A DNA stretch of 64,000 bases from Fratercula arctica (GCA_947846985.1 CANTUZ010000008.1:5292306-5356305), one strand, 5' to 3'. Shown: positions 47,414-60,609, counted from the stretch's first letter. Numbers and translations are program-made. Notes: a model not told the origin generated them from the sequence alone.

Positions 47414-47490
47414 ATTCTATTCTATTCTATTCTATTCTATTCTATTCTATTCTATTCTATTCTATTCTATTCTATTCTACTCTACTCTAA
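47414..47490 (+). repeat. (ATTCT)n pentanucleotide microsatellite
   Basis: About fifteen units of ATTCT, pure except for the last two or three units, which carry a T-to-C change in phase (TCTAC). The array grows out of the terminal ATTCTATG-like repeats of the adjacent CR1 tail. Length polymorphism is likely. Confidence 0.95.
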
Positions 47491-49805
47491 TTACCAAGCA
47501 CCCCCAAAAGAATGATCTGGCAGAAGGTACCTGCTAACATAAGGTGTGCTGCACTTGGGGGCTGGGGGGAAGCTTGGTTTGGAATAGCTGTTTTTCTGTT
47601 CAGTTGAAAATGCACTTAGTGACTTCAGAGATCATGCTGCAAGACCCAGAAAACAGTTCTTTCTCCAGATCGAGAGTACGAGCCGCAGCAGCAGGCTCTG
47701 CTTGTTCATTCTGCCAATGTGTCCCTGGCCCAATGAGGAGAGGCCACATATTGAGTAATGCAAGTAACTCACTTTCTAAACCAATTCATTTTTTGGCTCC
47801 GTCACTAAGATTAATCCTTCTCTTTTGTATTTAATAGCACCTTTAACTAGCACAACAAAAACAGCTTTAGGAATATCAGCAAACAAATCTCCAGCCAGGT
47901 TGCCAGCTACTATGGTGGGTTTGCAGGAGAGACATCTGTCCGATGGCAACTTGACCAAGACCACCAGCAGAGCAGCAGTTGCCATCCCACGTGCCGACTT
48001 CAAGCTGGTAACCTCCGAGGGCTGAATGAAAAGTTGAGATTTTCTCAGTTCTGTTACCAGTGCTCTGAAATTCCCCATCTGTTTCTAAAAAATGCCCTTT
48101 ATTTCGCACTTTGCATAAGAAATACCCCAGAATGCAGCAGAAAGCTTTAAAAGCAAAATAGCCGGCTCTTCTTTCCCTGGAGTCTACGCACAGGTTTTTC
48201 TCCAAGGCCTCATTTTCATTATCCAAAAGATACTGGGACAATTTTCATCTCCCATCATAGTCACAGCCTGAATGAAATTTAAATTTAAATTTATCTGAAT
48301 AAAATAAAATCCCAGTTAAGTATATCCTGAAGCTGGAACCTAGAGCTGAAGCGTAAATCCCTTGGATCAGAACACAAACCCACTTCTAAGCCCCAAACCA
48401 CAATGCACCCATTCCTTGGTTAAGGCATGGTTGCATTCACATGAGAAAAGCTATTTTTGTAAAATTTTGGCCTTTGATGGCAGGAATCTTAGATCTAACC
48501 TCCACAATTTGAGGCTGAGCAGCTATGAAACATATGTCATGAAATGCAGAACGCAGTATCTGACCCTCCACTCCAGCACTTCTCAGCCTCCTGCTCTTCA
48601 GCATCCTTTTCTGAGTCCTCAGGTCCCAGTTTGTGCACCAAGTGCCATCTTTTCCCTCCTTTCCGTGCCAGCCCCAGTCTCTTGTCTGTTCTAAATACGG
48701 TTTTGGCAGTGGTTTTAGCGTTTGGTTGAAGTGCATGTGTACTTTAAGCAGTACTATTTTTCTGCGCAATCCCTTTACAGGAACATGCCAGACTGATCTG
48801 AAAGCGCCTGATACAGGAATGGTTTCTTTGCCTTTCCACCCGGGAACTGGGGTGTTCTTAAAAAGCACAGTTACACTGGACTAACCGGATCTATGCCAGT
48901 ACAGGTAAAGTGGTGCAGCCTCCCTGCGCTCGCAATGCTTTTCTCCAGTTCACAGCATCGCTCCTTGCCATGACAACTCAATCTCTGCTTTTGTCACATT
49001 TAGCATCTCTCAGTCCCCACGCCAGGATCTCAGGGCAGGGTGGAGAGTGCCCACTAATCCTCTTTTATAGTCTTTTTAAAAGAAAATGTAATCAATAGTC
49101 CAACTTTGAACTTCCAACATGCTCTGAAGCTGGCTGAGCGTATTCTTCCATCTTCGGTTTCTAATATGCCTATGTTTGTCCTTGTTGTACAAGTAGTTCT
49201 TGGCTAGACATAACTGTCAACTTTGCTGGAGACACAGTGTAAATATTTTGCACTTGTACAGCAGTGTACTTACTGAAGGAAATTGTGCTGCATACCAGTC
49301 TGTGCCAGGTTAACAGAAAAAGCAAGTTTTCTCATCTCTTTGGAGCCGCTCAATCTGTAGTGTGGTGCACGATTTAGCAGCATTTGTGATGTTTCCCTGA
49401 TTAATTCTTAAACAGGTCTCCTAGCAACAGAGGATGGGAGACCACAAGTACTGTGCCATAGGAGAAACATCTTTGTATTTTTGCGTGGTGTCAAGTATTA
49501 GGATTCTTCCTATCCCATTTATGAATGCGCACAGAGCTCTCTGGCATACAGTCACTTCTCCACATATATATTCCTGAGATGAGGCACTGGGTTAGGGAAG
49601 CTTCTGTAGGCACGATAGAAATAAGAAAAGTAAGTACTTTTTTAAAATTCTAGCAACTGGATTTGAAATCCATAGAAATTACTTGGTTAAAGGATTTCTT
49701 AAAGGATGCCAGGTTAAATTTTAAAGATTTTTAGAATACGTTCTCTACCCTTCTAGGTAATTCAGAGATGAAATGAGTGAGAAAAGTAAGGCAAGACTTT
49801 TTTAG

Positions 49806-49825
49806 CCCCCCCCCCCCCCCCCCCC
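49806..49825 (+). repeat. C20 homopolymer
   Basis: Twenty consecutive cytosines (equivalently G20 on the minus strand) between 'tttag' and 'ggcaactg'. This is an unusually long C run for a bird autosomal region, with potential i-motif/G-quadruplex character. The exact length may be an assembly approximation. Confidence 0.9.
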
Positions 49826-52800
49826 GGCAACTGTATCAGCAAATTAATTTCCACTGTTACAGTAACTACGTGTTTGAGCTCCTGTCTGATATGATCAGAA
49901 AATTTGATATTAGAATGTTACCCTTACACATTTTTTTATTTGTGAAACTGAAATAAGACCGCAATAGAATAAATGCACAAGTCCCATAATTTCTTTCTAC
50001 CTTCCAGCCTTTAAAAACCTCTTCCTTTAAAAATTAGGCACAGTGCCTACCGAAGAAAGTGTCATTAGCAAAAAAGCAGCATGTTTCCACTGAAACACAA
50101 AGTATCGGTAGAACTCACATCTGTGAGTTGAATTAAAATCGTACCAAAAGACTGCAGCACTTGTGCATCCTTCTGGAAAAATAAAGGTGGAGCCGCAAGG
50201 GCAGGTTTGTCTTTGCACTCAAGGAAACCTCCCACTGGCCGTGCTGGGAGGAAAAAGCTGGTATTTTCCGAAGGGCAGTAAGACAACTAGTTAACCCAGG
50301 GAGAAGACAGCTGGATAATTGTAAGCTGCTAAATCCTTAATTAAAGACAGTACAAAGGGATCTCAGCAGACACACAGGCAAGGTATTTGTCCTCTCCCCA
50401 GTTCTAATAAAGTTTTGTTTCAATGAATTTATTAATTGACTTCAGGATTTGATGTTTTCCTTAGATGTGCCTTCATGATTTGGCAGTAAAATTAACTCAA
50501 CACCAGACTGCAGATCCAAAGTGAAAGAGGAGCTGAAGTGCTAAAGAACTGAGAAATGAGGATAAGTGCTTAGTTGAGGGGCTAGACCTCTTTAGGAGGT
50601 GAAATCTAACAACGCACATTTGCTTTCCTATAAATTATATCTGGGGAAGCAGGACTTTATGGGAAATTAATCCCGACTTCAGAGTGAATATTCTGCTTGT
50701 GTAAAGACTTGCAAGACTGAGCTCTCAGCAGACATTCCCGGGTCATTACCCTTGCATCAAGTCATGAAAGCTAAATACTGAGTCGCTGTCATTTCTGAAG
50801 ACCCCACGGCGAGTATTTGGGATGAGCAGGAAGGTGGGATGGGCAGGTTTGGGTTCCCCTGTGCCGGGGCGCGGGGAGGAGACCCCCGGCAGGTGCGCAG
50901 GGATGCTGCTCCATCCTGCACCATCCTGCTTCCAGCTCCGCTTGTCCTCTGCTTAGTTGCCTTCTAGGGCAGATGCCTTCAAAAATATGAAGCTTCCCTT
51001 ATTTCCACTTCTCAGCTCTCTGCTCCTCTGCAGTGCGAGCAAGCAGTTCTCTACGCCGAGAAACAGCCTGATGATTTAAAGAAGCATACAAGGCTATCCA
51101 TCATTAATATGAAGCCTTGAAAGTATGTTTAATTTTGTTGTCTTCGAGAAGCCAGCAGACTAAAATTCCAGCTGCTCAAAATATGTCAGCGTTAACTGCA
51201 ACTGCAGGGCTTGGAGAGTAAATCGCGGAAGCCACATGGATTTATACATCTGCCATTCATCCTGACATTTATACAAATGCAGGGCATTTCTGAGGGAGCT
51301 GCCGTCTTCAGAGAGGTTGAACCGCACCGGAACAGCCCAGCTGCAATTTTCTCTGATACCCCTCCAAAGAAACGCAGGGCCCAGCTCGCCTTGCCACATT
51401 AACACCCCCATTTTCTCACAGAAAGGTATTTCAGAAGATAAAAGGTGGTGTGGTTTCCATATCCTTTCAGCAGATGGCATCAATTAATCCGTCTTCTAAC
51501 TCAAAATGTTAATATTTTATAAGAATGAGAGAACATTTCGCTTATTTTATTCCCCTTCCCACAGGCATACACTTAAAAAATGTTTCCTAACTTATCTTAA
51601 TTCCTATCTCCTATTTCATAATTACCATTTTACTATACTTTCTGCCCCTGTCATAGCTTAGTTGTGTTTTTTGAAATTTAATCAAATAATAATTAAATTC
51701 TGAGGGTAACACCTCTGGTTATCTCTTCATAATTAAACTTTACTTTTTTCTTCAGAAATACTTGAAAGGAAAAGGCAATTGCTTGTAAGAATGCGTGCAG
51801 ATCATTTGTGTGCGAGTTTGATGACTGAAGTGACTTTGGCAGGGAATCCAGAGGAGATATACTTAGTGCATTCAGATACTGGCTTTTTGGTATATTTCTT
51901 TTTTTGCATTTGGGACTGGTTAGGTAGTTTCAAGAAGTCCCAAATACACGCTTAATACAAAACCCAAGAGGTTTGTAAGTCTTCTATCTTAAACAAGGTT
52001 TTTGCTGAGCAAGGTAGGCAATACAAATTGTTCTCTTTTTTTACCTTCCCTCACAGGCAGACTAAATTATGCTACTGTTTAACGTAACTCGAAATTCTTT
52101 ACTAGACATGTTCAAGGGGGATTTATCAATATTTGCACAATGGGGCATTGGATTTTCCCTTTGCTGAAGAGGAGCAAGGAGCGAGTGCTATTAATATGGT
52201 GAGAGCTGTGCCCAGGCTACCATTCTGCTTAGGCAACAATCTTTCTTTGCTCGAGGCAAGGGCTACTTGGCATCTGAGATTCACAAAGGAAGAAAAAAGC
52301 TACGCCATAACCCTCTCAATATTTCAGAGTTTACATTGACAAAGTTGTTCTTAATATTTCATTGGACTATCTCCTCACTAGACGGCTTGAGGGTATTTTC
52401 CTCAAAATAAATAATGCTCACGAAGATCTAAAATAATAGCTTTTTATTCTATGGTTATTTACAATCCCCTGATTAAAAGTCATGAAACTGCAGAATATGC
52501 AAAGAGGTGATGATAACGTTGTCAGTGTCGAGCAAGGTGCCTGACAAGAGTTAGCTGGGCAAGTACATCCCCACCTGTGACAGATGTGGCAGCGAGTGGA
52601 AAGAGCGTAGTTTCAGTCTATCAGCAATGGAAAGCGAGATTTGAAAAGTGCTGCCGGAGATGAAGAGGGAAAATGATCATGATGACAGAGAACGCGATGC
52701 AAGTTTCCCCAAAGCTGAACTTACAGCAGGGCAGAGGGAGGGAACAGTAAATAACAATCAGTCCATATGTTACAGGCAGAATGATGTGCTTGTTCTTGGT

Positions 52801-53458
52801 TACGTGGAATAATTCTGCAAGTAAAATGCGCTGTCAAGTATTACACATCAAAGTTCCTTACCTTATTAGATTACAAGGGTTTACAGCAGTCTCTCAGAAC
52901 CCAGTAACAGTTCAGAGTCCCTCTCCTTACCCAAACCTTGACAACTATACAACATTTGAAATTTAATTACTTTAGCTGAAACTGTTCCTTGTACAAAGGT
53001 TGTTTTCAAATTAATTAATCTGCTTCCTCCATATGTCACAATTCTCTTTTGTATCCTTCATGATCTTTCAGACACGAACAAAACTCATCCAAGATCCATA
53101 TGTCTACATATTTGCTGTTGTTCTGCATTTTTTTCTTTAACTTTTAATTGAAAAGCCGCTTTTAAAAAATAATAAAAAGCTTTTCAGAATGTCATCTAAT
53201 GATAATATACTTTTTAAAAATTATTATTATGTGAGAATTTATCCCTGATATGAACACTAATCTCATTCGTATAACAACTACCTAAGGAAGCTACTGGGCG
53301 TTTGGCCTTTTAATGCAATGCAAGAGCTGGGATAACTTAAGCCCATAGGTAACCAGCAGGAACTCTGCAGATCACTGTCTAGTTGTCCACAGACCATACA
53401 GTTAGCTGCTAATATTTTAGAGCAGTTAACACCTAATCTAATTAGTTTCCTTGTGGGG

Positions 53459-53474
53459 AAAAAAAAAAAAAAAA
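53459..53474 (+). repeat. A16 homopolymer
   Basis: Sixteen adenines after 'ccttgtgggg'. No retroposed body was recognised upstream. Confidence 0.8.
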
Positions 53475-54111
53475 TAGAGAGCACTATCTCCCTGGGTTTA
53501 TAATGTCTGGTTTTTAATCCTATAATTAACATTGCAGTGGCTTATCCTGGTAGCATGAGATATTCAAAGTTATCAGCTTTGCTACCCAAATTAGAACTCT
53601 TAGGCTCTCCCAGTTCAAACTATCTCAAACTAATTATTATAATAGCAATTTTTATTGAAAAGGACAGGAAGCTCACAGCTGTCTTCTGTCCTCATACAGT
53701 ACGTTTGCTGACAAAAATGAACACCTCATTATTTTGCAGTGGTTCTCAGAGGCTGGGCTGGCAGAGGACACTCCTCAGGCATCCTCACATTTTTCGGTAT
53801 AAAATCACAGTAAAAGTGCTCTGGGTCTCAGAAACCTCCAGGCCCCTTGGTCGAGGAAAGGCTGGTGCGACCCAGGGAACGGGGAGTGCTCGAACCACTG
53901 CTGCTCCCAGCTGCAATAGTCTCAGCCATTCCCATTCTGCAAAAGTTTAGAGGTCACTGGACCAGCAAAATCTTTACTAATAACAGTCACAAGCATTAGA
54001 AATCTATGAACACTTTCTGCCCAACTTTTTACAATTATGAGGTTTGTTATCAGAAAGCTGAAAAAAAAAATGGATTCTTTTTCTCCACCTCAATTTTGTT
54101 ACTCCTGAGGA

Positions 54112-54112
<1 letters not shown>

Positions 54113-54140
<28 letters not shown>
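54113..54140 (+). repeat. A28 homopolymer
   Basis: Twenty-eight consecutive adenines follow 'ctcctgaggat' and precede 'ccaaccaaac'. This is the longest A run in the window. It is either a simple repeat or the tail of a retroposed sequence not recognised here. Confidence 0.9.
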
Positions 54141-54142
<2 letters not shown>

Positions 54143-56177
54143 AACCAAACATCCATTGCCTAAATATCGACGTCTGATCTAGAGCCTTATGGAAATTTTT
54201 CATAGTTTCAAGTTTGTTAAAAAAAACCCATCAGCAGTTAGCTGTGATGACTATCATCATTGGTCTGCCACAAGAAAGCCAAGAAATCTTAAACATTCTG
54301 CTGATCTTGTGACTTGTGTGCCATCAATTTCCTTTATTTTTAGATCAACTGCTCTTGACTGCAAAGCTGCATTTTGCTTCACCTAGATTTGTCAATACAA
54401 TGGTGAAAGTCTGGGATTCTGCTGAAGTTTGAAAGACTCCAGTCTTTAGAAGAAGTTGGCGAGGTAGGTAGAAGGGAGCTCTTGTTACGATAACGTTCTC
54501 GGGGATCAATATATGAAGTTTGGATTTTTCTGGATCCTGATTAATCTTTTTCAGACATTGCCAAAAACATGGAGCTCCATCTTCAGGGGATGCACTAGAG
54601 TATGGAAGGAGCAGAGTATTCATTAACAGTAGCATACCAGGTCTTGAGTTCAGTTACATTGTTAGGAATCCACTGTTTAAAAAATTATTAATTTGGTAGA
54701 TTATCACAACATAGTAAGAAGTGCTATATAAAAAAGAAAAAAAAAAAACATGGACAATTTCTACTGTAAGTTTGGGGTTTTTTTCTTTTCTTCTTTCTTT
54801 TTCTTGCCATATTGAAGGCAGATAGAGGAAAGTATATGGTTTTCACTTCAGATTTTACTGCGTAATTCTGAGTACACCTTAAACCATGAAGGATGAGGTG
54901 TGGAAGAATTATCCATGCTGCAGAAAAAAGAAGAAGTTACTAGCATAGTTTTGTCCACAGTTCTTCTTTACAAACAACAGCAAACAGGGAGGAGGATGGC
55001 AAAATGAGAAGACGATGGTCCATTATTGGAAAAAGCTCCAAATCTGGGGAGGCTGGCACAAGACTCAAAATGTGATAATTTAAATATATGAAATTTCAGA
55101 AGATTAGGAACACTGTTCTGAATGTCTTATTGAAACACGCTACACAATCATCTTCCACAAAAGTGGAGCCGTTTAATTTTAAGGCAATTTTAAAATCAAA
55201 GTGAACACATCTCTTACTCAAAGTGAGTGAGAGTTGGCAGAGGAGAAGAGTTAAGCCCTGGTGCAGACTGTAAAGTTGCGGTTCATAGAGGCAGAAACTA
55301 CAGAAGGGGAAAAAAATCCTTAACAACATCTATGACTGAGGGGAGAAATGTGCCCCTGGAAATCAGAAGGGAAATCAGAAGAGCCACTGGTGTGGGAATT
55401 TTTATCTCCAGATCAAAGGGTCCGGAGCAATACAGGCTGTTTGTGTAAGAAAAACATCTTCAGAGCAGGCAGAAGAAAAAAAGGTAACAAGCACATGGGA
55501 GTATTTGCTCTAAGAAGTCAATGAAAAATAAGTATTCATTACTGGAGAAGAAACATTTGCAGAGTTCAGCAAACAGACAATGAGCAACAGAGGAAAAGGC
55601 AGAAAGCACAACAAATTTTGAGTGTGATCCCAAGAAATGAGTTTAGTAATCTTAAACTCACATATGATTGAATAGGTTTGTAACTCAGTTTGGACCATCA
55701 ATGTGAATGAGACAAAATTTGATGCACAGAAAAAAACCAAGCTTAACTCTGCAAAAGTGCCTAGTGATCAAATCTATTAAGTTATTCAAGTGACTAAACA
55801 CGTACAGAAGAATAAAAGTGGATTTTTCAAGCGCACCCACATATCTCCACACACCCTTGGCCCCAACTCAAGGTTTTGAAATGACCTAGGGTCAGATTTG
55901 TGGATTTATTCAACAGTCTAAAATATATACATAAATACTAATGGGACCTGCATAATTGCTTAACTAATTCAATTGCCTGACTTCTGTTAAAAATCTCAAT
56001 TAATATATTCCATTGGGCTTTGAAAAGGAATTGTAAATGTTGAGAATTTATTCATTCAACATTCATTTTCATAATCTGGTGTGTGAGAGTAACAATGTTA
56101 AATGCTCTTTGCTGGCATCAGATGTATCTTTTGACCACCTAAATCCAAGCAGTGTGAAGTTATCTTCTGTACTCTAG

Positions 56178-56502
56178 ATGAAAGGAGGTCGTAGAGAGGT
56201 GGGGGTCAGTCTCTTCTCCTAAGTAACAAGTGATAGGACAAGAGGAAATGGCCTCAAGTTGCGCCAGGGGAGGTTTAGATTGGATATTAGGAAAAAAAAA
56301 TTCACTGAAAGGGCTGCCAAGCATTGGAACAGGCTGCCCAGGGAAGTGGTGAAATCAGCATCCCTGGAGATATTTAAAAGATGGGTAGATGTAGTGCTTA
56401 GCCACATGGTTTAGTGAGGGTTTTTGTCAGTGTTAGGTCAATGGTTGGACTCAATGATCAGAAAGGTCCCTTACAACCAGGGCAATTCTATGATTCTATG
56501 AC
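56178..56502 (+). mobile_element. CR1 LINE, ~325-bp 3' fragment
   Basis: Landmarks in order are 'gaggtgggggtcagtctctt', 'aagtgataggacaagaggaa', 'gcgccaggggaggtttagat', 'attggaacaggctgcccagg', 'gatatttaaaagatgggtag', 'ggttggactcaatgatcaga' and 'attctatgattctatgac'. Plus strand. It contains the ORF2 C-terminal region (WNRLPREVV) and 3' UTR of the same subtype as the 2845-3025 copy. Stops and an A9 expansion interrupt the coding part, so it is a dead copy. Confidence 0.95.
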
Positions 56503-58137
56503 TTTATCAAACACGGCAAGGCAATTTCACTATTATTTCTCCTAGCATAAAATTTGAGTTTTATCTTCAGATGTATCAATATGATTTTGGCTCCATCTGC
56601 GCTTGCTAAGTAAAATTAATTGGAATCACATTTACCTCAATCAAACTAAAATTTAATAAGATTATTAAACTGGAGACAATTTTTTTTCTGCTTTAGGTAG
56701 AGTTAAAACAGAGATTTTTCCTATTCTATCCTGGCCATGGAATTTTTTCTATCCACTCTTAAACCCAAAGGAATAGAGGGAATTCCGCGTAATACTCTGC
56801 TTTTTCTTTTCTTTATTACCAGTTAAAAACACCATCCATGCAGTCCTTTTTATTCTAAAACCCCAATAGGAGAATTATAGACTCTTATATTTCTTCAAAC
56901 GGGTGCCATTCTGAAAATATATAGGGAAAATGATTAATAAAAAATGGAGCACCAGCACTGATTGAACATTAGTGCATATGCTCAACCACTAAGCCGGTCT
57001 GTGTAAGATGTGCTTTGTACTCAGAACATTGTGCACGTTCAGAATGAGAAAATGAATTTAAAACTATCCAAGAACTTCTGAACTGCAGATTAAGTTCCAT
57101 CACCCTCTACAGAAAGGGAGAGCAATTGTCATCCACTTGCTGCCAATACAATCCAGGAAAGGAATGCTTTGCCCTCTCTTCTGTATGTACATAGAAATAG
57201 CATGCAATTTTAATTGTTTCTTGGTGGAGATCCTGAGGCTGTTTTCCTGTATTACCTCTAACTGTTTATTTTGTGTCCACTGACAAGACGGGAAGAGGAA
57301 TAAAAATTGAGTAAGAAAACCTTAAAAATATGTCAACATTTAATCTGCAGATCGTCTCTGACCGGAGTGCTGTTGCCTAACCCTTGATATCCTACATTAA
57401 ATTACACTTCTGATGGTTCTCTCTAACCTCGAGTTAAAGGCCTATCTTCCCCCCCTCCTCCTTTGAAGCAAATTTTTCAGGCTGAACTCTTAAGACAGAA
57501 GATAACAATATTATTTTCCACTTTGATTTTCAGAAGGCATTCAGTTTCTGAAATACTTTCAATTAGTAGAACATGGCAAAGGATGTCTAAGGCATCTTTC
57601 ATTTCTGAAAAGAACACAAGCTTTCATCACTGACTTGTCACTGCATTTAGCCCTATTCTTGATCTGACACATTTCTCCAAAGCACTACTTTTCTGTTTAT
57701 TGTCAAGGACCACATATCTATGACAAACCTTTCAAAATGAGTGAAAAGGTTAAAAACATCTCCTCTGAGTTTGTGTTCAAACATTCTGCACGTTCTCAAA
57801 CATCCCCCTCCCTGGCTGATTTTCTGAGGTCATGTTTTTCATTCTTACGCTGGGGCTGTGGTTGCTGTGCCTTTAGACATTGTGATACCATATGAGAAAA
57901 CCCTAAATAACAGTGTATTGTGAGTACTGACTTAGTAACTAACAAAACAAGAGCTTTACTGAACCGCACAAAAGGTCCATGTTTCTTTACATTTAACAAA
58001 CTGCTGAAAGACCTGTAATTTAGATAGCAGGAACTAAGAAGTTCTCTGCTCTAAGTAGGGAAGAGATAAAGGGCTATAAGGCAGAGGAAGGGAAAAGATA
58101 AAGAGCATCACTGCAAGATTCATTTTTGATACTATCA

Positions 58138-58169
58138 ATCCCTTTTAGCCATCCCTTTTAGCTAAAAGG
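58138..58169. repeat. 16-bp perfect palindrome with 12-bp direct repeat
   Basis: CCTTTTAGCTAAAAGG at 58154-58169 is its own reverse complement. The 12-mer ATCCCTTTTAGC occurs at 58138-58149 and again at 58151-58162, so one half-site of the palindrome is duplicated just upstream, one base apart. Confidence 0.9.
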
Positions 58170-60567
58170 TTTGTTTACGCCATCCCGGGGTTTTATTCCA
58201 AATGTCAAAGTGGCATAAATGATATGAAAAACATAGATTAGAAACCAATTGCCCAAGTGCAATGTGCTCTGAGACAGAGAGTTGCTTTATGAAGCCTTGG
58301 ATGGAGGGAACATGATAGTCCTTTCATACTCCAGATTTCAAGCCAGCTGACTACAACAATACTGCGAAAACCCAGGATCTCCCTAAGTCCCTGCTTGTGT
58401 TAATCAGCAATTGCTGCCTATATTACACCAACTGCGTTAGTTCCTGGAGTTCCCTTCAATGGAGAGAAGGGAAAATTGCTTCTGTCTGTCTTGGCAGACC
58501 ATGTCAAGGAGAGAGCCTTGACCTTCAGGTCAACAGAGGTGGGTAATCTCACTCCCATAGTGTGCATTGCTATTGCTCCTTGGATCAGACTGGCCAGGTC
58601 TAAACCGTAGAGCGCTTGGTTTGCATTCCCGTAGGTTGCATATGTCTCCTGTGACAAAGCAGGGGTCATGGGGAGAAGCTAGGATGCACGCAACATGGAC
58701 TGTCCAGAGAGCAGGACTTCAGGGCAAAGTGAGAAACAAGCCAGTGTAGACTTGGATCCTTTTTAGAGGATGGCAAATAAGTATGTGCATAAGCCTTCTA
58801 TATTGCTAAAACCACCTTTACACCGTGGGCAAGCGTAAAACTGGGTTTGGTATATGGGATCATTATTTATGCAAGGAAATGGGCACTTGGTTCTTGATGT
58901 GCAATATTTCGTGCTACTTTGAAATGAAAAAGAAAAAGCTTTTAGAAATTGGTGGGACTTTTTGGAGAAAGCATTAAAAATCACACTTTGCACAGCTATA
59001 TGTCATATTTTAAATGCATGTGAAAACACCAACTAGTTCTTTACAGCATTGTCTCAGTCTTAGATTTTGCAACAACCCTACCCACAGAGATCTACTTATT
59101 TGGGAACACCAAAAAATACCGATTGCTCCTCTTTTAGAGGTGTGGACTTAGCGTCTATGATCCTTGTTCACTGCAGGGAATGATTAAAGTAACCAAAGGG
59201 GTTGCGTCCATATGGCAAATTTAGCCAAGGCACATCCATACAAGCATAGCTACCAGGTTTTACTGTGTTCAAGTCAGTACTTGAGCTCACTGTGTGCACG
59301 TCCACACAGTTCAAGAAATAAGCTAAGCTCCAGAAGAGATCAGAGGAGCAGAGCAGCATGCATGCAGGGGGGGCAATCAAGAGCCCAGGACTTCACAGTG
59401 GATTAGGAAGCAAACAACTTCTAAGCTATGGCTTGAGTGAAAACGAGGACTCTAGAATGGATTATCAGGATGGGTAACCCATCTGCTCTCTCTGTTCTTG
59501 CATGGAGGGACTGATGGCAGCTCTGAGACTTGTCTTGGTTTGGGCTGTGCCCTAAATTCCTAATGTTTCTAGCTGCAATGCAATGATTGACTGTGTAAGT
59601 GATACCTGTCCAGCTCAGTGCAAAGGTGAGCAGAGCAGCTTAAACCATGCTTCAGCAGTCATTTAAACTAAACTGGATTGAATTAAGAGCAGCCCTTTAC
59701 AGTCACACCACCTACAGCTGAGGAGAGCTTTAAAAAGCTGTCCTTGACACCTCTTAGGTTTTAGTTATTCTTATCTCCTTGTTTCTTTATGACTCTGTCA
59801 TTCAATCCACCGTCCAAGCTGCGTCTTGCTCGGAAACAGTTCAAGCTGATTCTCTGGTTTTCAAGAAAAAAAATTATGGTAGCTAAAGAACAGAGAGTGT
59901 CTGAGGACCAAGGGACTTGGCAGCAAGGGTGGAGCAGGACCTCAGAAGAGTGGCAGTAGGGCTGGATGTAGCTGCAGCTGCTCTTCTTCCTCCTGCCCCT
60001 CTAGGGGCCTGATTCAGGGTTGAAAAATGCCATCTCTTTGGTCAAAGACAGACAGAGTAGCTCCTGGCGAGGGATAGCACCTGCAAATAGTCTGGCATTA
60101 TGGTGAAAACTATTAACAGCTCTCTTGGCAACAATTATAAGAATTAGATTGACACTTTTCCTTCTAACTTTTGGCTGTTCACTTGGTTTTGTATGAATTA
60201 AGCATCACACAATCATCTTTTCTTTAAGAAACATCTACAATATTGGGGGTCTATCTGAAATAAACTTAGTAACATTTTGCATATATTCTGCCCCAAATTT
60301 AGATTCAGAATTCTGTCTTAAATCTGCCTAAATCAGTTTTTCATGAATCATAAATTCTCTCAATATACTTCACTGCAAACTACACAGTGATTACAGAGGG
60401 GCTCGATCTGCTGGTCCCCATAATTGTGGGTGCGCAGGAGCCATGCTCCTTCTGCGGGTCCAGGTGGGCACTCTCTGCTTTGTTGGTCGCACCTTGTGCG
60501 AAGTATACACTTCACCACCTCAGATTTACTCTGCAGTGATAATGTGCAATAAAAACCCCACATAATT

Positions 60568-60580
60568 CCCCCCCCCCCCC
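60568..60580 (+). repeat. C13 homopolymer
   Basis: Thirteen cytosines between 'cataatt' and 'aatattatg'. A simple mononucleotide run. Confidence 0.9.
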
Positions 60581-60609
60581 AATATTATGAATGCATCAAG
60601 TTTGATGTG

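Larger units (their letters stand above)
47491..56177. other. Long unique non-coding tract
   Basis: No gene is supported. Contents: a weak exon-like open frame at 47838-48025 (see findings), a 143-codon minus-strand frame at 48437-48868 with no domain, an (AAATTT)3 palindromic repeat near 48275-48292, a C20 run at 49806-49825, a GC-rich patch at about 50860-50900, an A16 run at 53459-53474 and an A28 run at 54113-54140. A hairpin (TGAAAAGC 53149-53156 with GCTTTTCA 53179-53186) also lies here. No transposon was recognised over nearly 9 kb. Confidence 0.6.

Noticed and set aside
48437..48868. 143-codon minus-strand open frame
   Set aside because: Overlaps three plus-strand frames of 61-110 codons over the same bases, and its composition does not resemble a protein family I know.
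53149..53186. 8-bp inverted repeat TGAAAAGC/GCTTTTCA
   Set aside because: AT-rich arms with a 22-base loop are likely by chance in this composition.
56219..56407. Minus-strand open frame
   Set aside because: Antisense shadow of the CR1 copy at 56178-56502.
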